Shown here piece after piece: positions 55,201 through 64,000 of a stretch of DNA of 64,000 nt. The stretch comes from Arabidopsis thaliana (Eukaryota; Streptophyta; Magnoliopsida; Brassicales; Brassicaceae). Location of the stretch: contig NC_003074.8 in assembly GCF_000001735.4 (NCBI RefSeq), forward strand, positions 21,397,261-21,461,260. Direction: 5' to 3'. Positions within the stretch are counted from its first letter, which is position 1, and every line of letters begins with the position of its first letter. The translations under genes and the position numbers were made by a program. The notes beneath the pieces were generated by a model. It made no database searches. It saw only the letters and a program-made list of their open reading frames with translations, and was not told where the DNA came from.

Positions 55201-58200
55201 AATGGCCTACTTTGCCTTGATGTTGCTACTTGTCTGCCTAATCCTGCGTGGTATGAATTTTTAACTAAAATTTTATAGTGTCTACTATCCTTTCTAGTGT
55301 TACTGATTGTCTAGAAATGTTTTTTATTTGATTTGTCTTTTCTTTCTTCTTTTTGTGTAGCCATCCTTCGCCAAGTCAGTGTGATCTCTATTATGTCAAC
55401 CGAGACACACTCTTTTCTTATCACAAAGATAGTGAATTGTTTCTACAGGTAAATGTAGTTGATTGAGATCCGTACATTATTTTGACAATAGACTGATATA
55501 AGTGCATCCTACAGAGAATGATGGCGCTATGTGTCTCGTCTCACTACAAGAATTCTCCTAATGATCTTCAACTGCTGGCTGATGCTCCTGCTCATCATTT
55601 GTTTGTGTTACTTGGTATGCTGCTTGTCCTTTTCCCACACCTAATTTAATTTTCAGAACTATTCCTAACTGCTTTTAAACGCAGGTCCTGTTGATGAGTC
55701 CCAAAACAAGATTCCTGATATACTCTGTGTTATCCAGGTATATTTTTGCTTATCCTGTGCTCACATTGACCTAGAACAGCGATTCATCAGTCTTCATCAA
55801 ATGGACTAATAAAGATTAAAGTATCAGCTATCAGTCTGTTATAACTGCTTTTTTCCAGTTTTTGTCGAAAATCATAGTTTCTCTAGCTTGTGTCCTTATT
55901 TATATGTGTGATTTTAAGCATCATTGTAGCTGTTATATTCAGGTCTGTCTCGAAGGAAAGATATCTGAGAACTCTGCCCTTCAAAGTTTAAGGGATGGCC
56001 ATTCACCATACGGAGACCAAATTCCATGGAAATTCTGTGAACAATTCCGGGACACTGAATTTCCAGGTTTCTCTGGTGCTCGGATAGTTCGCATAGCAGT
56101 CCACCCTAACGCCATGAAGGTATTTATTTAGTTCTGCTCATATTTTTAATTGTCCAGTTAGGTTCTGTGTGCGATTAACAAGCTTCTGATTACCCTCTTT
56201 GTAGATGGGATATGGTTCTGCTGCAGTTGAACTCTTGACCAGGTAAATTCATGGAATGTGCATACAAGTTTGTAATGATGTTATCTCATGCATTACCTAT
56301 AGCAATGTTATATGTTGTTCTTGAAATTTTGGACTTTGTACTCTTAATTAGGTGTGGTCATTCTCTTACTAATACTGATTGATATTTGCAGATATTTTGA
56401 GGGTCAGATAGCTCCAATCTCAGAAGCTGAAGATAAAGTTGATGTGGAGCATGCACCCATTAAAGTGACTGAGGCTGCTGAGAAGGTTTCTGGTTTTTCC
56501 TATATATCTATTTATGTGGGCTTTGGTTGTTACTTAGTGCAGAATCTGCTTCTTTTTTAAGTTTACTATAATAGTTATTTCTCTGTTTCCATTCTTATCT
56601 GAATCCATTTTTGACAGGTCTCCATGCTCGAGGAGCAAGTAAAGCCTCGTACAAATCTTCCACCTCTATTGGTTCCACTCCATGATCGACGACCTGAGAA
56701 GCTCCACTACATTGGTGTTTCCTTTGGGCTTACTTTGGACCTCTTCAGATTTTGGAGAAAACACAATTTTGCGCCATTCTACGTTAGCCAAATCCCAGTT
56801 GAGAATATTTCCATCCTCGCTTATACAAATTTCTTTTTTAATAGTTGTTTGTAACACTTATTATCTGTGTTTCGATCAGAGTGCTGTGACTGGTGAGCAC
56901 ACATGTATGCTTTTAAAACCCTTAAAGAATGATGAACTAGAAGTCAACGAGTCCGATGAGTTGGGATTCTTTACTCCCTTCTATAAAGGTTTGTTGATTC
57001 CTTGATCAAGAACTGAACTTTCACTATCTTCCAAGTATCTCATAATTTTTGTTCAGATTTCAAGATAAGGTTCTCTAAGCTGTTGAGTGACAAATTCAAG
57101 AAGATGGACTATAAACTTGCAATGAGGTAAGCAATAACATTTTTCTGTCTTTACTTTTTGATAACATCGATTTCGTATAATTATTTATTCGTGTCATATT
57201 ATTCTTTGTCCAGTGTCTTAAACCCCAAGATCAACTTCGCCGAGGTTGATTCTTCAGGGAGTTCATCAGGTGGATTTTTGAAGACACTCAACGGCATATT
57301 ATCTCCGTATGATATGGAGAGGCTCAGAGCATATACTGAAAATCTGACTGACTTCAATCTGGTTAGATTTCTTCTTTCTTTTAAGAATGGTTTACTTTTG
57401 AAAATGTCTGTGAACTAAATTGACATTTTTGGTAATGATTCTCTTGGAACCAAAATTGGACGTTGAAATGGTGCAGAAGTAAAAACATATGCCTTTGTTG
57501 TAAACTGCTTTCAGTTCTCCTTCAGTTTGTAACCTGTTTCATTGTCTTATCGTTGAAAGGTTTATGACATCTGCAAAACGCTGGCACATCAGTATTTTGA
57601 AGAGAAGCTCCCCGTATCACTGTCATATGTTCAAGCATCTATATTGCTATGCTTGGGGTTGCAGGAGACGGATTTCTCCAGCATCGAGGTAACATGTTTT
57701 ACTCTAATTTTGAAGATTGCAGCCAGCTGGTTCATTATGTTTCAACAAATCCATATTTAATAAACATGCAAACACATTTGAATGTTTCAGAGACAAATGC
57801 AGTTGGAGAGGGGACAAATACATTCTCTTCTCCTGAAGGTCGCAAGGGAGTTATACAAATATCTCAATGGAGTTGCGGGAAAGGAAATCAAATCAGCTCT
57901 CCCTCGTTTGAAAGAGGTAACTTCATGTTATTCATTACTTTGTAATTGGTCATAATAGTTTACATTTACGAAACCAAGAACAAAGTTTGGATAGTGTGCA
58001 GAAAACTTTTAGTTCAAAGTCTTGAGCATTCCTGAGAGAATAAGAATAACTAAAAGTCGCTCAAGCTGTTTATAGTTTTGTGTTTGCAATTGAACAGTGT
58101 CATCTGTTTTGCTTCTAGAGTTGAATACTTGTAAAAGGCTAAATTGCTGCTCATGGTTGCAGAGAGAGCTTACCGCTCACAATGTATCAGTCGACGATGA

Positions 58201-58574
58201 TATCAGGGAAGGAGCAAAACAAGTCGAGGTAATTTCTCCTACCACCCTGTGCCGTGAAAAATGTTATATGTGTTACTTCGGTTATAACATTGTATGAAAT
58301 TGTACTTCTTTCGTCTTTAAAGGAACAAATGAAGAAGGAGAAGATTGAAGGATTAATGGATTCTGAGCTTCAACAATATGTAATTGGGGATAAAGAAGCA
58401 GAGGCTCTGCAACATTCAAAGATCTCTTCAAGTGGTATTATCAGTGTTAAGTCTACCAAATCAGAGAATGAGAACGGGTTTGACAAATCCACCAAAAAGA
58501 GAAGCAGTGATAAGCGTTCCTCTTCTTCCTCTAAATCCAAATCGTCCAAGAAGAGAAAGAGCCTGAAGGAGTGA
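52300..58574 (+). CDS. RNA cytidine acetyltransferase (NAT10/Kre33/TmcA family)
   Basis: Twenty-six exons, from 52300-52404 to 58323-58574, all GT-AG and in phase, give 1,028 residues. The enzyme makes N4-acetylcytidine in 18S rRNA and tRNA using acetyl-CoA and ATP, in the nucleolus. The N-terminal DUF1726 region (MRKKVDERIRTLIENGVKLRHRSMFVIIGDKSRDQ) is followed by a helicase-like ATPase with Walker A (ASRGRGKSAALGLAVAG) and a Walker B-like LLVIDEAAAIP. Next come the GNAT fold (ARIVRIAVHPNAMKMGYGSAAVELLTRYFEG) and a tRNA-binding C-terminal part ending in a Lys/Ser-rich tail (KRSSDKRSSSSSKSKSSKKRK). At1g10490 is the close paralogue by memory; this one is At3g57940. The promoter has telo-boxes and site II words. 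Confidence 0.95.
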
Positions 58575-61500
58575 ATTTTAACAAATGATCAAATCTGTTT
58601 TGAGCATGATAAGCTATGAGATTTTGTTTTGAAATCAAAAATTTTGGTTATGTTTGTTGTAATTTTGAGTTATAATGGGAAAATAGACGATGATACGGCT
58701 GAAAAATTTAAAGCAAAATCATAGATGTTTAATTTCATACTTATGTGTTTCGAGTCTTCAAAAAAGAGAGATCAGCATAAAGAGATATGTCATTTTAAAC
58801 TGGTCCAAATCTACAAAATATATTGATGTTAATGCAAATATGTAATGATGGCTTGGATCGAGTCAGAGAAGGTGGATACAATTGATGATGATGAGCGTAA
58901 ATGATTGAAATTTGCAAGTGATATGATGTAGTGAAAGATTTTCAAATGATTATATGATGATCACTTTTATTTAATTTCTTCTATGACTTTACAAACTCTT
59001 CTATCAATTTGCTTCTCTTAGTTATCAAAAACAAAAAAAAAATTGCTATCAACTATTTCGCGTGTATATAACTTTGAGTGTATGGGTATAACGTACTACC
59101 ATCCATTTCTATTGAATGTCGCAATTTTAGATTCCTATTATATGTTTTTATTCTTGAAAAATGGCCACTCCACGATTGGATTTCTACTTAAGTAATTGTA
59201 TATTAACATTCACAAAATAATACTTAACCTATGCTGAATTGATTACTCGGTCCCATAAAAATATTCTTACAAATAAGAATTAGAGATGAACATATAAGCT
59301 TAAACATCAAGAAAAATATTCCCTAACCAAAACATGTATGATACTTTTGTATTAAACATATACTCAAATTTGAAAGTTTTGGTATCCAAAATCTTAGAAA
59401 GGATTGAGATGGATACTGATCATATGCCACCGTTAAGAATTATGCATTAATCATATGTTTACTTTCGCACGTATATGTGATGTAAACATGGAACCAGCTG
59501 GTTAACAAAAGGTAAAAATGAATGATAGAAGAAAAGAGGAGTAGTTGCAAGTAGTGGTTAAAAGATTGATACCAACTCTTTTATCGTCCGTGTCATCTAT
59601 GGATCCTCCGCACGCGTTGCTGATGCACTTTGGAGACACCTCTTTCTTACCTTGCCTTCTTCTCCACTCTCTTCTTTCCTCCTTCCTCTATTTCTTCCTA
59701 CTTTATGTATGATATTTGTACATTTTACTTTACAAACTTATGAAAATTGAAATGATGTAGCTAAATTGAAGTAAGTTAAGGTTAGTTCATTCATGCATGG
59801 ATCTACAAGATTCATTGAATATATACGCATATACGGAATTGAGATCATATTATCTTAAAGTCGAATAAGACTCTTACTTTTAAAATATCTAGAAATTCGA
59901 ACTATCACATGTACACATAAAGTTTAGGTTAACAACATTAACACAAAACATAGGCAGGTTTCATGTCATGGCCAAATTTGTATTGAAAATAATTTTCAAT
60001 GCTCTAATTTGGTGAACCTTTAAAGTCAAAGAGTTCAGTTCGTCAATAGAAACTAATTTGGTATCTAATTACAAAGAATGATAGTAAGTTTCTTAGAAAA
60101 TAATTAGAGCTTTTTTCCACAAGTCCAAAATGAAAATCGTAATGTAACGCGGAAATTTGCATAAAAGTTACTTATATTGGTCAAATTGATGTATGTGATG
60201 CCAATTAAATGTCTTTCAGTATGCATTATTGTTAAAACATATACCAAACAACAATCCTAGGTACCCTAATCTACTAAGTACTACCTTGACCAGTTGATAA
60301 AGATAAGTCAATACAATATACTTTTTGTAATCGATAGGAAGGGTTCTAAGAGTTACGGTGATTTAAATCAAAATTGTTATTTCTATCTCATTATGCGTCA
60401 GAAACTCTTAATAAAGTTTGATTACGCACAAAGACTAAACTTCAAAATCTTTATTGCATTGCTACATGTATAAATAGATAAAGAGGAGATGTTTTAGTTA
60501 TAGTTTTGTTGTTTTAGTTTTAGTTTTCACAACATATTTATCAGAAAACAATATAAGTCAAATTTGACATGGGTATATAAAATTTAATACAGCAGATGTG
60601 CACTGCATGTGTATTTTGGTCTGTGTCTTCGTGTAAGATGAAATCCGAGAAAGACAAGAGCTCCAGATATTCAGGTGGCCGATCAACTGGAAATCAGCCA
60701 CTTTGATTTCTTCTCTAATTTTTATTTTCCAAATCTCGAAAAATATTTAATCATCTGTCTAATATCTTAAAAAGGAGTATACTGTTATCTTTAGACCAGA
60801 GCCACACTGGATTTATTATTATTATTAAGTTAGCAATTAGTTTTGTTTTATATAATCCTCGGTCTTTGAGGGTTTTCAGCGAAGCTTAAGCCTTAAGCGC
60901 CGTTCGCGGCTATTTAAAAAATGACTATACCAGACGAATAAATTATTTTTTTGTCCACAAACAAATAATGCTATATTTTATATTTTTTATATAGTTTTTC
61001 ATGTATAACCATATCTTTCTTTCTTCTTATTGTTATAGAGTTGTCTTCATAAATGGATAAAACATTTCAACTTTACAAACAAAAACTGTTAGAATATTTG
61101 ATTAAATTTGGATGAACGCGTTACGCGTATTACCGATATTAAGTTCTATACGTCTTTCTTTCTTTAGAGACTAATATTGTGAGTGTAATTTTATACTCCC
61201 ATACATACGTAATTAACGTATGAGTGTGTGTGTGTGTGTTGAAGACATGTGCTTATTGGGATTTGTTTGGCTTCAAGAACCCCTAGAAATTCCTGCAACT
61301 GGTCCAAGATTCCATGACGACAAGGACCTTTGGCCTAATTTGCATTGATCCGATTGCCTAAATTTTAATCCCTTCGTAGATCCAAATGAACACCAGCCAA
61401 CAAAATAAACATCAATAATTTACTTTCTCATTATTATAACCATTAGTATTGTGAAATCATAAATCATTTATATTTTTCTGGCTGATACACGAAACAACAT

Positions 61501-63162
61501 CTTTAAGTAAGGCCATATTTTGGCATCTGCCTCCAAAACTTTTAGCTTTTACATTTTACATTTTTTATTTTTGTACGCAGGTGGTGTACATAAAAAATCG
61601 AAGTTATTCAACCACTTGATTGCGGTATTATTGTATTGACGTTAAATATATATTTTTATGTAAATATAATAGTTATCAATATATGTATTTATAAAGGTAT
61701 ATTGATGGATATATCACTCTAAGTATGTAACTAGCAGCACAATTTGAATGATGCCGAATTTATAAGTTTCAGTCATGAAGACTAAACTCGAGAATCCCAA
61801 ATTTTGTTTATGTGTTGATCAGTCAGAAATAAAAGAGGAAATTTTGGTGAAAACAAAAGTGTTGGATATTTTATTATATTATATAAATCAATGTTGTTGA
61901 TCCGATCTAAGTTTGGGAAATGTGGGAATTTGGTTGAAATTAAGATAAGTGTATAAATAAGGATTTAGGAGAAGTTGTAGGGTAGAGTTTTGGTCTTATT
62001 TAAATCACCAAACACCTTGATTTATTGATTTAACTACTGTAATTACGTCTATAAAATAGTATATATATAGACTCTCAGAAGGTTGTCTGCGTTTATAGTA
62101 AACTAACTTAAATTAAACAGAAGTGAAACATGAAGTAGCGAATCTGAGATTACAAAATAGTTAATAATATTAATATAACGACAAATAAAACATAGGAAGT
62201 GTTTGGTTTCTTTAACCTTACGCAATGTTTTAATTAGTTTGAACTCTTCCCGATACCTAATTGGGAGTTGAAAAATTCAGTCCTCAGCCAAACCCGTTTG
62301 TGGCTCACTCTACTTCTTGTGTTACGCCACACATATACACATAATCGTTTCACTTTTCTGGCAAAAAACCAAAACTTACTCAAAATCAAGAGGTATCATA
62401 TTTGTTGTTTTCTTTAATAAAGTTGGCTTCCAATTAATTTGTACTATGGAATCATGGATAAAAGTTTCATGAGTGAAAAGTAAATGACCTTCTATCTAGC
62501 TACCACGAGAGATAGTCATATAATTAAGTTTTGTGAACATATGTCAATCACAAATTATATATATATATATGAGTATTTCTATCATATATTCAAAGAAGAC
62601 AGAACAATATATGTTGTATCTATAAATAGATAACGTTGTGTGTGTGTATCAATATAATATGCTAATTGAAAAATAGAAAACTAATTGTGGTTCACAATCT
62701 ATTTTGTGTGTCTATCCTAATCGGTAACTTAACTCAAAGACACCTACAACTATCTTATCCAAGACCTTCTTCCTTTACTTATAAGCATTTTTTACAAGTC
62801 TATGACAACATTTTCTTGATAGAAATAACGTTGTAAATAGCCTTTCATAAGATTAACAATATATCAACGAAATTCGTCATACATTCAACTTCGTGGAAAA
62901 TTCTACGGAAATTCACATTCGCTGAAAAAACAATAAAGACTATGCACAGTCACACACAAGACAATCATATTCGGAGAAAACCAATTACGAAAACGCCCAC
63001 TAGTCCAAAAGTTTAGTTAAGAAAACAACAAGGAAATGAGTGGCTAAAAAGTCAAGAAAATCCTTTATAAAGTCCCGCGAGTGTTGATCACTTTAATGCA
63101 AACAGAGAAAACGAAAACACAATAAGTGTGAGAAAAGAGTCTCTCTCTTGAGTCTTTAAGTC
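58575..63162. other. Gene-free AT-rich interval
   Basis: About 4.6 kb with no supported coding region on either strand. Only short, compositionally random open frames occur. Small repeats are (GT)n at about 61222-61238 and (AT)n at about 62558-62571. The right end (62900-63162) is the promoter and leader of the DUF761 gene. The length is large for this gene-dense chromosome region and could hold distant regulatory DNA. Confidence 0.5.
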
Positions 63163-63708
63163 ATGCAGCTCAAATCATCATCACCATCTTCTTCTTCTTC
63201 TTCTTCATCATCATCCATGAAACTCAAAACTCTAATCCAAAACCTCCTCACACACCCTCTCTACCGTTTCCTAAGAGCTCTTGCGAAAGCCAAATCAATC
63301 TTTCTAGAGATCTCAAAACACAACAGCAACAACAAGAAACGAAAACTCATGATGCTTTTTCCAACAAAGGCTTCAAAGAACCAACGCAAGATCTTCTTCG
63401 GATCTTTCAGATTGCATTACAACTGGTGTTCCTCTCATGTTGTTCCTGTCCCTCAACCGTTTCCTTTCCCTTCTTCTTACATCAATGGTGAAGAAGAAGA
63501 TGATTCTCAGCTTTCTGGCTACCTCGAGTGGCTTGAACACAAGAAGTTCGATGATGTGGAAGAGATCGGAGATGTTGTAGCTGATGGTGGTGATGACGAT
63601 ATTGATCATTTGGCGGATATGTTCATCGCTAATTGCCACGAGAAGTTCTTGCTCGAGAAAGTTGAATCTTACCGGAGATTTCAAGAAATGTTAGAAAGGG
63701 GTTTGTGA
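63163..63708 (+). CDS. DUF761 (cotton-fibre-expressed type) protein
   Basis: Single exon, 181 residues. The N-terminus is a serine run (residues 4-18), then a basic helix (MKLKTLIQNLLTHPLYRFLRALAKAKSIFLEI). The middle contains a Pro-rich stretch (VVPVPQPFPFPSSY) and an acidic part (NGEEEDDSQLSGYLEWLEHKKF). The end, DIDHLADMFIANCHEKFLLEKVESYRRFQEMLERGL, matches the DUF761 signature (hydrophobic residues with D-x-x-A-D-x-F-I). No catalytic motif is visible and the role is unknown. By memory At3g57950, duplicate of At2g42180. Confidence 0.85.
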   Translation: MQLKSSSPSSSSSSSSSSMKLKTLIQNLLTHPLYRFLRALAKAKSIFLEISKHNSNNKKRKLMMLFPTKASKNQRKIFFGSFRLHYNWCSSHVVPVPQPFPFPSSYINGEEEDDSQLSGYLEWLEHKKFDDVEEIGDVVADGGDDDIDHLADMFIANCHEKFLLEKVESYRRFQEMLERGL

Positions 63709-64000
63709 ATTATCAGAGGTGAAACATAGATTTTGGGTCTTGTCTGATTAATTGATAATCATGTTGTAAAATCTTAGCTAGTTTGATTTGATAATATACA
63801 GTACCACGAGGTCGTGACATGTGTATCTTGAAAGTTTTGGGGGGTAATGTACGAGAAGTTGAAACTTTTGGGTTATTAGTGAAACATTTGATATTGTGAA
63901 AACAATAATTATTGTTGTCCATCTAATTGGGCACATCTCTTAAGTTGTGAGTTTGATTAGTGTTTGGTATATTACGTCCAACTTGCCTAATTTTTTTTAT

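Overview
The window is nuclear DNA of a crucifer plant. Gene content, gene order and protein sequences match what I remember of Arabidopsis thaliana chromosome 3, roughly the At3g57765 to At3g57950 interval. Genes are compact and intron-rich, intergenic DNA is AT-rich, plant snRNA promoter elements are present, and a SPL gene carries a miR156 site. Locus names come from memory, not from a search.

Layout. (1) 1-1.4 kb: a U2 snRNA gene on the minus strand, head-to-head with and overlapping a ZED1-related pseudokinase. This is the end of a tandem ZRK cluster. (2) 2.5-9.8 kb, minus strand: an acidic coiled-coil 'nucleolar-like' protein, a small mitochondrial complex I subunit (ESSS/NDUFB11 type) and a secreted GH28 pectinase-like protein, then an F-box remnant. 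(3) 10.8-14.1 kb, minus: a bHLH transcription factor (bHLH60). (4) 14.1-18.4 kb: non-coding, with a MITE-like repeat and a cluster of TGGGCC boxes. (5) 19-22 kb: an OTU deubiquitinase, a ribosomal protein L21 pseudogene, and a decayed tandem copy of the OTU gene's last exon. (6) 22.5-28.7 kb: an LRR receptor-like kinase whose 3' part has been tandemly copied together with an S-protein-homologue gene, giving two intact and one broken copy. (7) 29.5-36.3 kb: OSD1 (meiotic APC/C inhibitor), SCE1 (SUMO E2) and MCTP3 (C2/transmembrane protein). (8) 36.3-41 kb: non-coding, with degenerate repeats. (9) 41-46.7 kb: a TBCC-domain protein, a pseudogene of the OEP16-3/B14.7 family, and a G-patch protein. 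(10) 47-50.4 kb, minus: SPL15 with its miR156 site, then a small AT-hook-like basic/acidic protein. (11) 52.3-58.6 kb: a 26-exon NAT10/Kre33-type RNA cytidine acetyltransferase with telo-box and site II promoter elements. (12) 58.6-63.2 kb: a gene-free AT-rich stretch, then a DUF761 protein.

The genes do not form a pathway. What links many of them is history: by memory, several are partners of genes in At2g42180-At2g42320, as expected for an old whole-genome-duplication block. The broken OEP16-3-like gene fits as the lost partner of At2g42210. I found no CRISPR array, no intact autonomous transposon, no LTR element and no clearly undescribed system. The most unusual structures are the U2/pseudokinase overlap, the composite RLK/S-protein tandem array, the duplicated OTU tail with an RPL21 relic between the copies, a GC-AG intron, and promoter or stop-codon micro-duplications. 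Exon borders were worked out by eye from splice consensus and reading phase, and every multi-exon CDS closes in frame.
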